Assembly: GCF_001591345.1 (NCBI RefSeq)
Contig: NZ_BCUS01000051.1
Coordinates: 1-42,927, forward strand
Direction of reading: 5' to 3'
DNA: 42,927 nucleotides
From: Variovorax boronicumulans NBRC 103145
Lineage (GTDB): Bacteria; Pseudomonadota; Gammaproteobacteria; Burkholderiales; Burkholderiaceae_C
The position numbers and the translations under genes are program-made. This document shows positions 7,525 to 16,645 of this stretch, piece after piece. Every line of letters begins with the position of its first letter. Position 1 is the first letter of the stretch. The notes under the pieces are model-generated. The model did no database searches and was not told where the DNA came from. It saw only the letters and a program-made list of their open reading frames with translations.

Positions 7525-9498
7525 TTGAGCCGCTCTTTCAACCAACAGCTCGATCAGCACGGCGCCTGGCGGAGCAACTTCGCACGCCGCCTTCAGTGGC
7601 TGTCCCGTTGGCTGACCGACAACGAGCTGCTCGACCAGGCCGTGGCCGAACGGCTGCGCGCACTCGAAGACCAGATCCGCACCAGCAAGGTCATGGTGGC
7701 CTTCGTGGCCGAGTTCTCGCGCGGCAAGTCGGAACTGATCAACGCGATTTTCTTCGCCGGCTACGGTCGACGGATCATGCCGGCCAGCGCCGGGCGCACC
7801 ACGATGTGCCCGACCGAGCTGGGTTACGACGCCGCCCTGGCGCCCAAGCTGCGCCTGCTGCCCATCGAAACCCGCCTGGAACCGCATTCGCTCGCCCACT
7901 GGCGCGAGCGGCCCACGCGTTGGACCGAGCTGCCCATCGAGGTGGGTGACGCCGAGCAATTGGCCCGGGCCATGGGCAAGGTGGCCGAAGTCCGATGGGT
8001 GAGCAAGGACGAAGCCCGCGCGCTCGGCTTCTGGAACCCTGAGACGCCCGACGACAACCCGGTGCAGGACGCCGAAGGCCGCGTCGAGATTCCGCGCTGG
8101 CGCCATGCGGTGCTCAACATGCCGCACCCGCTGCTCGAGCAGGGCCTCGTGATTCTCGACACGCCCGGCCTGAACGCGATCGGCGCCGAGCCCGAACTCA
8201 CCGTGAGCCTGATCCCGCAGGCGCATGCCGTGGTCTTCATCCTGGGCGCTGAAACCGGCGTGACCCGCTCCGACCTGTCGATCTGGCGCGAGCACCTGAT
8301 CACCGGCGACGACAGCCACGACACGCGCTTCGTGGTGCTCAACAAGATCGACACGCTGTGGGACACGCTGAGCACCCCGGCGCAGATCGCGCAACAGATC
8401 GAACGCCAGCGCGAAGGCGCGGCCCGGCTGCTCGAAGTGCCGCTGGCGCAGGTGCTGCCGGTGTCCGCGCAGAAGGGCCTGCAGGCCAAGATCGGCCACG
8501 ACGCGGCCCTGCTCGACGCCAGCCGGCTGCCGGCCCTCGAGGCGCTGCTCGGCGAAGGCGTGCTCGGCAAGCGCGAGACCATGCTGCGACTGGCGGTCGA
8601 TGCCGGCATGACCGCGCTGCGCACCGAGGCCGAGCGCCTGCTGAAGGTGCGCCAGCGCGACCTGTCGGAACAGGCGCTGGAGCTGCAGGGCCTGCGCGGC
8701 AAGAACGTGTCGGTGATCCGCCATATGCGTGCGCGCATCGACCAGGAACATGCTGAATTCGAGGGCAGCAACACCCGCATCCTGGCGCTGCGCTCGGTGC
8801 AGGGCAAGCTGCTGCGCGAGGTCTACGCTGTGCTCGGGCGCACGGCGCTCAAGGCCGACATGGTCAAGCTGGCCGCGGCGCTCAAGCGCCCCGGCGTCAA
8901 GTTCAACGTGCGCAAGGTGTACGGCGAGACCTTCGATGCGCTGCGCAACAACCTGCGCGAAGTGCAGGCGACGACGGCCGAGATCCAGTCGATGCTGCAC
9001 GCCACCTTCCGCCAGCTCAACGCCGAGCAGGGCTTCACGCTGCAGGCGCCGGCCGAGCCCGACCTCAGCGGCTTCGAGCAGGAGCTGGGCCAGATCGAGC
9101 GCAGCCACATCCACTACCTGGGCGTGGGCAACCTGATCAAGCTCGCGCAGGCCGACTTCTGCGACAAGCTGGTGCGCGCGCTGGCCAGCCGGCTGCGGCT
9201 CGTCAACGAAGCCGCCATGACCGAGGTCGAGCGCTGGAGCAAGGGCGCGAGCGCGCAGATCGATGCGCAGCTCAAGGAGCGCCGCCGCAACTTCAGCAAG
9301 CGCATCGAGGCGATCGAGCGCATCCAGAACGCCGCGGGCAGCCTCGACGACCGGCTGGCCGAGATCGCCGCGCAAGAAAGCCACCTGGCCGCGCTGCAGG
9401 AGCGGCTGCACGAGTTCACCTCGCTGATCGTGCAGCACGGCAGCCAGCCGCCTGTCGCGGCTGCCGCCATCGCGGGCGAGCAACTGCGTGCGGCCTGA
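7525..9498 (+). CDS. dynamin-like large GTPase
   Basis: The 657-residue product is a bacterial dynamin-family GTPase. G1 (P-loop) is AEFSRGKS at 62-69, G2 lies in the GRTTMCPTEL region, G3 is DTPG at 212-215 and G4 is NKID at 273-276. The P-loop begins with Ala where the usual motif has Gly. After the G domain, long charged helical stretches (about 370-640) look like the stalk and coiled coil typical of dynamins. No transmembrane segment is evident. The start must be TTG at 7525: a stop lies in frame at 7501, no ATG precedes codon 57, and no clear Shine-Dalgarno is visible. The end overlaps the mutY start by 11 nt. Bacterial dynamins usually remodel membranes; one (E. coli CrfC) acts at replication forks. 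The position between mutM and mutY suggests a link to DNA repair, which is inference. Confidence 0.88.
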   Translation: MSRSFNQQLDQHGAWRSNFARRLQWLSRWLTDNELLDQAVAERLRALEDQIRTSKVMVAFVAEFSRGKSELINAIFFAGYGRRIMPASAGRTTMCPTELGYDAALAPKLRLLPIETRLEPHSLAHWRERPTRWTELPIEVGDAEQLARAMGKVAEVRWVSKDEARALGFWNPETPDDNPVQDAEGRVEIPRWRHAVLNMPHPLLEQGLVILDTPGLNAIGAEPELTVSLIPQAHAVVFILGAETGVTRSDLSIWREHLITGDDSHDTRFVVLNKIDTLWDTLSTPAQIAQQIERQREGAARLLEVPLAQVLPVSAQKGLQAKIGHDAALLDASRLPALEALLGEGVLGKRETMLRLAVDAGMTALRTEAERLLKVRQRDLSEQALELQGLRGKNVSVIRHMRARIDQEHAEFEGSNTRILALRSVQGKLLREVYAVLGRTALKADMVKLAAALKRPGVKFNVRKVYGETFDALRNNLREVQATTAEIQSMLHATFRQLNAEQGFTLQAPAEPDLSGFEQELGQIERSHIHYLGVGNLIKLAQADFCDKLVRALASRLRLVNEAAMTEVERWSKGASAQIDAQLKERRRNFSKRIEAIERIQNAAGSLDDRLAEIAAQESHLAALQERLHEFTSLIVQHGSQPPVAAAAIAGEQLRAA

Positions 9499-10573
9499 GC
9501 GCAACGCCGCGCGGGCGGCTGTTTCCACTTCCGTGTCGCTGCCCCCCGATTTCGCCGCACAGATCGTGCGCTGGCAGCGCAGCCACGGTCGCAGCGAACT
9601 GCCGTGGCAGAACACGCGCGATCCGTACCGCGTCTGGCTCTCGGAGGTGATGCTCCAGCAGACCCAGGTCACGACCGTGCTGGGCTACTTCGCGCGCTTT
9701 CTCGAGCGCTTCCCCGACGTGGCGGCGCTGGCCGCCGGCACCGAGGACGAGGTGTTCGGCCTGTGGAGCGGCCTGGGCTACTACAGCCGCGCGCGCAACA
9801 TGCACCGCTGCGCGCAGGAGGTGGTCGCGCGCTTCGGCGGCGCCTTTCCGCACACCGCCGCCGAACTCGTGACCCTGCCCGGCATCGGGCGCTCCACGGC
9901 GGCCGCGATTGCGGCCTTCTGTTTCGGCGAGCGCGTGGCCATCCTCGACGGCAACGTGAAGCGCGTGCTGACGCGCGTGCTCGGCTTCGACGGCGACATG
10001 TCGTCGGCAGCGCAGGAGCGCGCGCTGTGGGACCTCGCCACGCAGCTGCTGCCGCCGGACGGCCAGCGCGAGGCGGTGGCGCACTACACACAGGGCCTGA
10101 TGGACCTGGGCGCCACGGTCTGCCTGCCGCGCAAGCCCAGCTGCATGATCTGCCCGGTGAACGCCAGCTGCGTGGCCCTGCGCCAGGGCGCGCCCGAGCG
10201 CTACCCGGTGAAGACGCGCAAGCTCAAGCGCAGCGCCCAGTCGCTGTGGGTGCTGCTGGCGCGCGATGCCCAAGGGCGCGTGTGGCTGGAGAAGCGGCCC
10301 GCCAAGGGCATCTGGGCGGGGCTGCATTGCCTGCCGGTGTTCGACAGCCACGACGACCTGCTCGCGGCCCTGCCGTCGGGCGCGGCGCACGACACGCAGG
10401 AACTGCCACCCTTCGTGCACGTGCTGACCCACAAGGACCTGCACCTGCACCCCGTGCTGCTCCAGGGCGTCCAGCCGCAAGGCGAGGGCGCGCGCTGGGT
10501 CGAGGCGCAGGAGTGGAGCCGGCTGGGGCTTCCCGCCCCGATGCGCAAGCTGCTGGAAACCGCCGAGGCCTGA
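9488..10573 (+). CDS. mutY: A/G-specific adenine glycosylase
   Basis: MutY removes adenine mispaired with 8-oxoguanine. The 361-residue product has the catalytic Glu53 in WLSEVMLQQTQV, the helix-hairpin-helix LPGIGRSTAAAI, the catalytic Asp154 in ILDGNVKRVLTR, and the 4Fe-4S loop C-x6-C-x2-C-x5-C (CLPRKPSCMICPVNASC). A C-terminal NUDIX-like domain, which reads 8-oxoG, starts near WVLLARDAQGRVWLEKRP. The GTG at 9488 overlaps the end of the GTPase gene by 11 nt. Another in-frame GTG at 9533 would remove 15 unconserved residues, so the exact start is uncertain. It converges with rapZ, 13 bp apart. Confidence 0.96.
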   Translation: MRPERNAARAAVSTSVSLPPDFAAQIVRWQRSHGRSELPWQNTRDPYRVWLSEVMLQQTQVTTVLGYFARFLERFPDVAALAAGTEDEVFGLWSGLGYYSRARNMHRCAQEVVARFGGAFPHTAAELVTLPGIGRSTAAAIAAFCFGERVAILDGNVKRVLTRVLGFDGDMSSAAQERALWDLATQLLPPDGQREAVAHYTQGLMDLGATVCLPRKPSCMICPVNASCVALRQGAPERYPVKTRKLKRSAQSLWVLLARDAQGRVWLEKRPAKGIWAGLHCLPVFDSHDDLLAALPSGAAHDTQELPPFVHVLTHKDLHLHPVLLQGVQPQGEGARWVEAQEWSRLGLPAPMRKLLETAEA

Positions 10574-10586
10574 ACGGCCTCCGCCC

Positions 10587-11465
10587 TCAGGCGTCGAGTT
10601 CGCGGTGGCGCTTGAGCGCCCCCCAGCGGGCACCGAAGGCGCGTGCCAGTTGCTCGACCAGGAACACCGACCGGTGCTGCCCGCCCGTGCAGCCGATGGC
10701 CACCGTCACGTAGCTGCGGTGGTCACGCGCCAGCGCGTCGAGCCAGTGCGTCAGGAACTGCTCGATGTCGTCGAACATGCGCGCCACGTCGTCGTGCTCG
10801 CGCAGCCATTCGATCACCGGCTCGTCGCGCCCCGTGAGTGCGCGCAGCGCCGGCACGTAGTGCGGGTTGGGCAGCATGCGCACGTCGAACACATAGTCGG
10901 CATCGAGCGGCACGCCGCGCTTGAAGGCGAACGATTCGAACACCAGCGTCAGCGCGTTCTGCGGCGCCGAGATCAGCCCCTTGATGTAGCTCTGGAGCTG
11001 CGCGGGGCGGATGAGGCTGGTGTCGATCACGTCGGCACCGTCGCGCAGGTCGGCCAGCAGCTCGCGTTCGAGTTCGATGGCCTGCACCAGCACGCGGTGC
11101 TGCTCGGGCACGTCGGTGCGGCTTTCCTGGCGCGAGAGCGGGTGGCGTCGGCGCGTTTCCGAATAGCGGCGCAGGAGCGCATCGGTGGTCGCGTCGAGGA
11201 ACAGCGAGCGCAGCGAGACGCCGTCGGCGCGCAGTGCCTCGAGCTGTTGCGGCACGATCGGCAGCGATACGCCGCTGCGCACGTCCATCGCGATCGCCAC
11301 GCGCGTGGCCTGCTGCTCGTGCTGCAGGGCGATGAAGGCCGTGAGCAGTTCGGGCGGCAGGTTGTCGACGCAGTAGTAGCCGGCGTCTTCCAGCGCGTGC
11401 AGCGCCACCGACTTGCCGGAGCCCGACATGCCGGTGATGAGGACGAGGTCGAGATTCATGTTCAT
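10587..11465 (-). CDS. rapZ: RNase adapter protein RapZ (YvcJ family nucleotide-binding protein)
   Basis: RapZ-family proteins bind nucleotides. In enterobacteria RapZ presents small RNA GlmZ to RNase E and so controls glucosamine-6-phosphate synthase. The 292-residue product has the Walker A motif GMSGSGKS at 12-19, the family segment [15 protein letters not shown], and the C-terminal RapZ motif [10 protein letters not shown]. Usual partners of this family (hprK, ptsN, npr) are not in the window; the gene follows recN with a 4-nt overlap. The sRNA target in this organism is unknown. ATG 11465 or 11459 could be the start. Confidence 0.93.
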   Translation of the reverse strand: MNMNLDLVLITGMSGSGKSVALHALEDAGYYCVDNLPPELLTAFIALQHEQQATRVAIAMDVRSGVSLPIVPQQLEALRADGVSLRSLFLDATTDALLRRYSETRRRHPLSRQESRTDVPEQHRVLVQAIELERELLADLRDGADVIDTSLIRPAQLQSYIKGLISAPQNALTLVFESFAFKRGVPLDADYVFDVRMLPNPHYVPALRALTGRDEPVIEWLREHDDVARMFDDIEQFLTHWLDALARDHRSYVTVAIGCTGGQHRSVFLVEQLARAFGARWGALKRHRELDA

Positions 11466-13144
11466 GGGGCGGTCGCCGGCGTCTTGTGGCCCAGCATTTC
11501 GCGCGCGTGGGCCAGCGAGGTGGCCGACACCTTTTCACCGCCCAGCATGCGGGCGATTTCGCGCGCGCGGTCGTCGGCGGCGAGGCGCGACACGCCGCTT
11601 TCGGTGCGCGGGCCGTCCGTGCCGGCCGCTGTCGTCTGGCGCTTGGCGACCACGAGGTGGTGGTCGGCGCAGGCCGCCACTTGGGGAAGATGGGTCACGG
11701 CGAGCACCTGACGGTCGCGGCCGAGCTGCTTCATGAGGCGGCCCACGGTCTCGGCGACGGCGCCGCCGACGCCTGCATCGACCTCGTCGAAGATCAGCGT
11801 CTGCGCGGCGCCCAGTTCGCTGGTCGTCACGGCGATGGCCAGTGCGATGCGCGAGAGTTCGCCGCCCGAGGCCACCTTGCCGATGGCGCGCGGCGTGCTG
11901 CCGGCGTGGCCGGCCACCAGGAACGAGATTTCTTCGAGGCCGGCGCGGCCGGGCTGTGCCAGCGGCTGCAGTTCGACGTCGAAACGCCCGCCTTGCATGC
12001 CCAGGCCCTGCATCGCCTGCGTGACGGCCTGGGCCAGGCGCGGTGCCGCCTGCTTGCGGATCTTGCCGAGCGCCTTGGCTTCCTTCATGTAGGCCTGCTG
12101 GGTGTTCTGCTCGGCGCGCTCCAGACCTTCGAGGTCGCTTTGCGCGTCGAGCGCCTGCAGCTCGGCCTGCCAGCCGGCCAGCAGCGCGGGCAGCTCGGCC
12201 GGCGTGCGCTTGTAGCGGCGCGCGAGCGACATCCACAGGCCCATGCGCTCGTCGAGTTCGGCGAGGGTCTTGGGATCGGTGTCGGTGTCGCGCAGGTAGC
12301 CGTGCAGCGAGTGGGCCGCGTCCGAGGCCTGCGCCACGCAGGAGGCCAGCACCTCGCCCAGCGTGCGGAACTCGGGCTCGATGTGCTCGCAGTTCTGCAG
12401 CAGCGTCGCGGCACGCGAGAGGGCGGCGAGGGCGCCGTTGTCGTCGTCTTCGAGCGCCTGGCTCGCGCCCTGTGCGGCGTCGATGAGCGCCTGCGCGTTC
12501 GAGATGCGTGAATGGTGGGCCGAGAGCTCGTCCCATTCGTCGGCGCCCGGCGCCAGCTTGGCGACTTCGGAAATCTGCCACTGCAGCCGCTCGCGCTCGC
12601 GTTGCAGCGAGTCTTGCGCCGAGCGTGCGTGCTCGAGCGCCGAGAGCGCCTGGCGCCAGCTCTGCCAGGCGGCGTCGAGCGCGTCGGTGCGCGCGCCCGC
12701 GTAGGCGTCGAGCAGGCCGCGCACGGCCTCGGGGCGGGTCAGGCTCTGCCAAGCGTGCTGGCCGTGGATGTCGAGCAGGCGATCGCCGAGTTCGCGCAGC
12801 TGCGTGGCGGTGGCGGGGCTGCCGTTGATCCAGCCGCGGCTGCGTCCCTGCAGGTCGACCGTGCGGCGCAGCAGCAGGCCATCGCCCGCCTCGAAGCCGC
12901 CTTCGTCGAGCCAGCCGGCCAGGGCCGGGTCGGCGTCGAACTCGGCGCTCACGTCGAGCCGCTCGGCGCCTTCGCGCACGGCACCGGCGTCGGCGCGGTT
13001 GCCCAGCGCCAGCTGCAGCGCGTCGATCAGGATGGACTTGCCGGCGCCGGTTTCCCCGGTCAGCACCGTGAAGCCGGCGGACAGGTCGAGTTCAAGGGAC
13101 CGCACGATCACGAAGTCGCGCAGTGCGATGCGTCGCAAAGCCAT
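11462..13144 (-). CDS. recN: DNA repair protein RecN
   Basis: RecN is an SMC-like ATPase that helps hold and align DNA ends in recombinational repair of double-strand breaks. The 560-residue product has Walker A GETGAGKS at 30-37, a long central coiled-coil region (about 150-370), the ABC signature [12 protein letters not shown] and Walker [13 protein letters not shown]. Length and order match the family. The stop overlaps the rapZ start by 4 nt. It lies 37 bp downstream of nadK, and nadK-recN is a common proteobacterial pair. No LexA-type operator was recognised upstream. Confidence 0.96.
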   Translation of the reverse strand: MALRRIALRDFVIVRSLELDLSAGFTVLTGETGAGKSILIDALQLALGNRADAGAVREGAERLDVSAEFDADPALAGWLDEGGFEAGDGLLLRRTVDLQGRSRGWINGSPATATQLRELGDRLLDIHGQHAWQSLTRPEAVRGLLDAYAGARTDALDAAWQSWRQALSALEHARSAQDSLQRERERLQWQISEVAKLAPGADEWDELSAHHSRISNAQALIDAAQGASQALEDDDNGALAALSRAATLLQNCEHIEPEFRTLGEVLASCVAQASDAAHSLHGYLRDTDTDPKTLAELDERMGLWMSLARRYKRTPAELPALLAGWQAELQALDAQSDLEGLERAEQNTQQAYMKEAKALGKIRKQAAPRLAQAVTQAMQGLGMQGGRFDVELQPLAQPGRAGLEEISFLVAGHAGSTPRAIGKVASGGELSRIALAIAVTTSELGAAQTLIFDEVDAGVGGAVAETVGRLMKQLGRDRQVLAVTHLPQVAACADHHLVVAKRQTTAAGTDGPRTESGVSRLAADDRAREIARMLGGEKVSATSLAHAREMLGHKTPATAP

Positions 13145-13181
13145 CTCAGTTCGTCCTCAAGCTGGGGGCGTGGTCCTTCAT

Positions 13182-14087
13182 TCAGGAGCCCCCTTCGTTC
13201 CAATGGAGTTTTTTCCGCAGCGTGTCGAAGTAGCTCCAGCCGCGCGGGTGCAGGAAGCGCACCCGGAAGTCGGAGCGACGCACCACCACGCGGTCGCCGA
13301 TGGCGAGCGAGGCAAGCGACTGCATGTCGAAATTGGCGCTGGCGTCGCGACCGCTCACCAGCTCGATCACGATCTCGTCGGCGTCGGGCAGCAGCACGGG
13401 GCGGTTCGACAGCGTGTGCGGCGCGATCGGAACCATCACCCAGCCCGGCACCGCCGGATGCAGCAGCGGCCCTCCGGCCGACAGCGCATAGGCCGTCGAG
13501 CCTGTGGGCGACGCGATGATCAGCCCGTCGGCGCGCTGGTTGGCCACGAAATGGCGGCCCACCGACACGCGCATCTCGACCATGCCCGATGTGGCGCCGC
13601 GGTTGACCACCACGTCGTTCATCGCGAGTGCATCGAACACGACGGCCTCGTCGCGAAGCACCTGCGCGTGCATCAGGCTGCGGTGGTCTTCTTCGTATTC
13701 GCCGGCCAGCATGGGGATCAGCGTGGCCTGGTAGTTGTCCAGCGGGATGTCGGTGATGAAGCCGAGCCGGCCGCGGTTGATGCCGATGAGCGGGATGCCG
13801 TAGCACGCGAGCTGCCGGCCGATGCCGAGCATGGTGCCGTCACCGCCGACCACGAGGCCGAGGTCGCAGCGCTGGCCGATTTCCTCGACCGACAGCGCCT
13901 GGTAGCGCGGGTGCGGCGGCGCGTCGGTGTCCTCGCAGGACGAACGTTCCACGAACACCGTGCAACCCTGCGATTCGAGGAAGGCGCCGATGCCCTCCAT
14001 CACGCCGTCGCGCGCATCGGCTTGCGCCCGGGCGCCGGAAGCCTGGTATTTGCCGATCAGGGCGACGTGACGAAAGCGTGAGGTCAT
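13182..14087 (-). CDS. nadK: NAD kinase
   Basis: NAD kinase phosphorylates NAD+ to NADP+. The 301-residue product has the GGDGT motif at 81-85, the NAD-binding MNDVVVNRG segment, and the conserved [15 protein letters not shown] loop. It is divergent from hrcA with 31 bp between start codons, an order conserved in betaproteobacteria. recN follows on the same strand. Confidence 0.96.
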   Translation of the reverse strand: MTSRFRHVALIGKYQASGARAQADARDGVMEGIGAFLESQGCTVFVERSSCEDTDAPPHPRYQALSVEEIGQRCDLGLVVGGDGTMLGIGRQLACYGIPLIGINRGRLGFITDIPLDNYQATLIPMLAGEYEEDHRSLMHAQVLRDEAVVFDALAMNDVVVNRGATSGMVEMRVSVGRHFVANQRADGLIIASPTGSTAYALSAGGPLLHPAVPGWVMVPIAPHTLSNRPVLLPDADEIVIELVSGRDASANFDMQSLASLAIGDRVVVRRSDFRVRFLHPRGWSYFDTLRKKLHWNEGGS

Positions 14088-14118
14088 AGCTCACAAATTA
14101 CAACACTAAAATCTTGCA

Positions 14119-15126
14119 ATGCTGGACGACCGTGCCAAGTTGCTGTTGAAGACGCTGGTCGAGCGTTACATCGCCGATGGGCAACCCGTCGGATCGCGCA
14201 CGCTCTCGCGTTCGGCGGGGCTCGATCTCTCGCCTGCGACCATCCGCAACGTCATGTCCGACCTCGAGGCGCTGGGGCTCATCGCCAGCCCCCACACCTC
14301 GGCCGGACGCGTGCCGACCACGCGCGGCTACCGGCTCTTCGTCGACACCATGCTGACCGCGCAGCGCGAGCAGATGAGCACGCCGAGCCTGGCGGCCGAC
14401 CAGCCGCAGAAGGTGATCGCCAACGCCGCGCACCTGCTGTCGAACCTGTCGCAGTTCGTGGGCGTCGTGATGGCGCCGCGGCGCGTCTCGGTGTTCAAGC
14501 AGATCGAGTTCTTGCGGTTGTCGGAGCGGCGGCTGCTGGTGATCATCGTCTCGCCCGACGGCGACGTGCAGAACCGCGTGATCTTCCCGGAATCCGACTA
14601 CTCGCAGTCGCAGCTGGTCGAGGCCTCGAACTACATCAACGCGCACTTCGCGGGCCTGACGATCGAGCAGGTGCGTGATCGCCTGCAGTCCGAGGTCGAA
14701 AAGCTGCGGGGCGAAATCGCCGCGCTGATGCAGGCCGCGGTGCAGGTCAGCTCCGAAGTGCTCACCGACGCCCAGGCCGACGACGTCGTGATCTCCGGCG
14801 AGCGCAACTTGCTGTCGGTGACCGATTTTTCCAGCGACATGGGGCAGCTGCGGCGCGCCTTCGATCTTTTTGAAGAGAAGGCGCAGCTGATGCGGCTGCT
14901 CGACGTATCGAGCAAGGCCGAAGGCGTGCGCATCTTCATCGGCGGCGAAAGCCAGGTCGTGCCCTTCGAGGAGTTGTCCATCGTCAGCGCCAATTACGAG
15001 GTGGACGGCCAGGTGGTCGGCACGCTGGGCGTGATCGGCCCGACCCGCATGCCGTACGACCGCATGATCCAGATCGTCGACATCACGTCGCGGCTGGTGA
15101 GCAACGCGCTGAGCCACCGCAAGTAA
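14119..15126 (+). CDS. hrcA: heat-inducible transcription repressor HrcA
   Basis: HrcA represses class I heat-shock genes (groESL, dnaK operons) by binding CIRCE elements, with GroEL as a folding cofactor. The 335-residue product has the N-terminal winged helix ([19 protein letters not shown]), the signature [18 protein letters not shown], and the GAF-like C-terminal part ending in [23 protein letters not shown] box at 14107-14112 lies only 6 nt before the ATG, so a transcript from it would be nearly leaderless. No CIRCE repeat is present in this window, so any autoregulation is not by a visible CIRCE. Confidence 0.95.
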   Translation: MLDDRAKLLLKTLVERYIADGQPVGSRTLSRSAGLDLSPATIRNVMSDLEALGLIASPHTSAGRVPTTRGYRLFVDTMLTAQREQMSTPSLAADQPQKVIANAAHLLSNLSQFVGVVMAPRRVSVFKQIEFLRLSERRLLVIIVSPDGDVQNRVIFPESDYSQSQLVEASNYINAHFAGLTIEQVRDRLQSEVEKLRGEIAALMQAAVQVSSEVLTDAQADDVVISGERNLLSVTDFSSDMGQLRRAFDLFEEKAQLMRLLDVSSKAEGVRIFIGGESQVVPFEELSIVSANYEVDGQVVGTLGVIGPTRMPYDRMIQIVDITSRLVSNALSHRK

Positions 15127-15144
15127 GCGGCCGCGCGCGGCGCA

Positions 15145-15150
15145 TAGAAT
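15145..15150 (+). promoter_or_regulatory. -10 box of the CAU tRNA gene
   Basis: TAGAAT lies 11 nt before the tRNA 5' end and is followed by a very GC-rich discriminator (CGGGCCCGCG), typical of stringently controlled stable-RNA promoters. No good -35 box is visible. Confidence 0.45.
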
Positions 15151-15161
15151 CGGGCCCGCGT

Positions 15162-15238
<77 letters not shown>

Positions 15239-15270
15239 CCACACATTCCCCCTCTGTAGACACTCAGACG

Positions 15271-15294
15271 AAGGCCGCATTGCGCGGCCTTTTT
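15271..15294 (+). terminator. terminator after the CAU tRNA
   Basis: AAGGCCGC (15271-15278) pairs perfectly with GCGGCCTT (15284-15291) around ATTGC, followed by TTTTT. This is a clear intrinsic terminator that isolates the tRNA from the efflux genes. Confidence 0.85.
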
Positions 15295-15462
15295 CCTTGC
15301 GGTTGCGAGGGCGCGAGCGAGGCCTGCGGCTGCCGCCGATTTCACCTACGGCAAACACAGGATTCCTTCAGGTTGCAATGCAACATCGAAGGCAGAATGC
15401 ACCATTTGAGTGCAAATGTAACGAGCCGGGTGATCCCTGCGCACGCCGCACTGCGATTCCCG

Positions 15463-16626
15463 ATGGCCATGACCCCGCTTTTCAAGCTCCTGCTTCCGAT
15501 GTCCCTGCTCGCGCTCGCTGCATGCGGCGCCAAGCAGGCTTCCACCACCGATGACGCGCCGCCCGAAGTCGGCGTGGTGGCGCTGCACGCCAGCGACGTG
15601 GCTGTGCACACCGAGCTCGCGGGCCGCACGGCCGCCTACCGCGTCTCCGAGGTGCGGCCGCAGGTCAACGGCATCGTGCGCAAGCGGCTGTTTGAAGAGG
15701 GCGGCATGGTCCGCGCAGGCCAGGTGCTGTACGAGATCGAGCCCGGCCCGTTCGAGGCCGCGCACGAGCAGGCGCAGGCCGCGCTGGCCACGTCGCAGGC
15801 CACCATCGCCAGCCTGCGCGGCAAGGCCGATCGCTTCGGCGAACTGGTCAAGGCCAATGCCGTGAGCAGGCAGGAGCACGAAGAGGCGCAGGCCGCGCTG
15901 GTGCAGGCGCAAGCCGGCGTGAAGGCCGCGCAGGCGGCCGTGAAGGCGGCGCGCATCAACCTCGACTTCACCCGCATCACCGCGCCCATCGCGGGACGCA
16001 TCGGCCGCTCCGCCGTGACCGAAGGCGCGCTCGTGGCGCCGGGCCAGGCGATGGCGCTGGCCACGATCCAGCGGTTCGACCCGATCTACGTCGACGTCGT
16101 GCAATCGAGCCTGGCGTTGACGAAGCTCAAGCGCCGCTTCATCTCGGGCGACATGGCGCCGGCCAGTACCCAGGTTCGCCTGCGCATGGAAGACGGCTTG
16201 CCTTACTCGCATGCCGGCACGCTGAAGTTCTCCGAAGTGGCCGTCGACGAGGCCACCGGCTCGGTCACGCTGCGCGCGGAATTCCCGAACCCGCAAGGGC
16301 TGCTGCTGCCCGGCATGTACGTGCGCGCGCAGGTTGAATCCGGCGTGGAGCGGCAGGCCATCCTGGCGCCGCAGCGCGGCGTGGCCCGCAACGAGAAGGG
16401 TGAGCCGACCGCGCTGGTGGTGGCGGCCGACAACAAGGTCGAGCTGCGCGCGCTCGAAGTGCGCAGCACCGAGGGCGAGCACTGGGTCGTGACCCGGGGC
16501 CTGCGCGAGGGCGACCGCCTGGTGGTCGACGGCCTGCAGCGCGCGCGCCCGGGCGAAAAAGTGAAGCCGGTGCCGGTGTCCACGGCGGGCGCATCGTCCG
16601 CCGCCGCGCCTTCTCCGGCCGATTGA
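15463..16626 (+). CDS. RND efflux periplasmic adaptor lipoprotein (AcrA/MexA family)
   Basis: Membrane fusion subunit linking an inner-membrane RND pump to an outer-membrane channel. The product (387 aa from ATG 15463) has a signal peptide ending in a lipobox, LAAC with acylated Cys21. It then follows the MexA order: a beta-barrel/lipoyl entry (AYRVSEVRPQVNGIVRKR), an alpha-hairpin rich in Ala/Gln (about 95-170), the lipoyl return motif RITAPIAGRIGRS, and a C-terminal membrane-proximal region. ATG 15469 is an alternative start; the frame is open upstream but reads through the tRNA and terminator, so longer starts are rejected. The pump gene follows after 19 bp. No TetR- or MarR-type regulator adjoins it. 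Confidence 0.92.
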   Translation: MAMTPLFKLLLPMSLLALAACGAKQASTTDDAPPEVGVVALHASDVAVHTELAGRTAAYRVSEVRPQVNGIVRKRLFEEGGMVRAGQVLYEIEPGPFEAAHEQAQAALATSQATIASLRGKADRFGELVKANAVSRQEHEEAQAALVQAQAGVKAAQAAVKAARINLDFTRITAPIAGRIGRSAVTEGALVAPGQAMALATIQRFDPIYVDVVQSSLALTKLKRRFISGDMAPASTQVRLRMEDGLPYSHAGTLKFSEVAVDEATGSVTLRAEFPNPQGLLLPGMYVRAQVESGVERQAILAPQRGVARNEKGEPTALVVAADNKVELRALEVRSTEGEHWVVTRGLREGDRLVVDGLQRARPGEKVKPVPVSTAGASSAAAPSPAD

Positions 16627-16645
16627 CGAGAAACCGCAACCTCCC

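Noticed and set aside
14088..14118. A CIRCE operator between nadK and hrcA
   Set aside because: No TTAGCACTC-N9-GAGTGCTAA-like repeat exists in the 31-bp gap.
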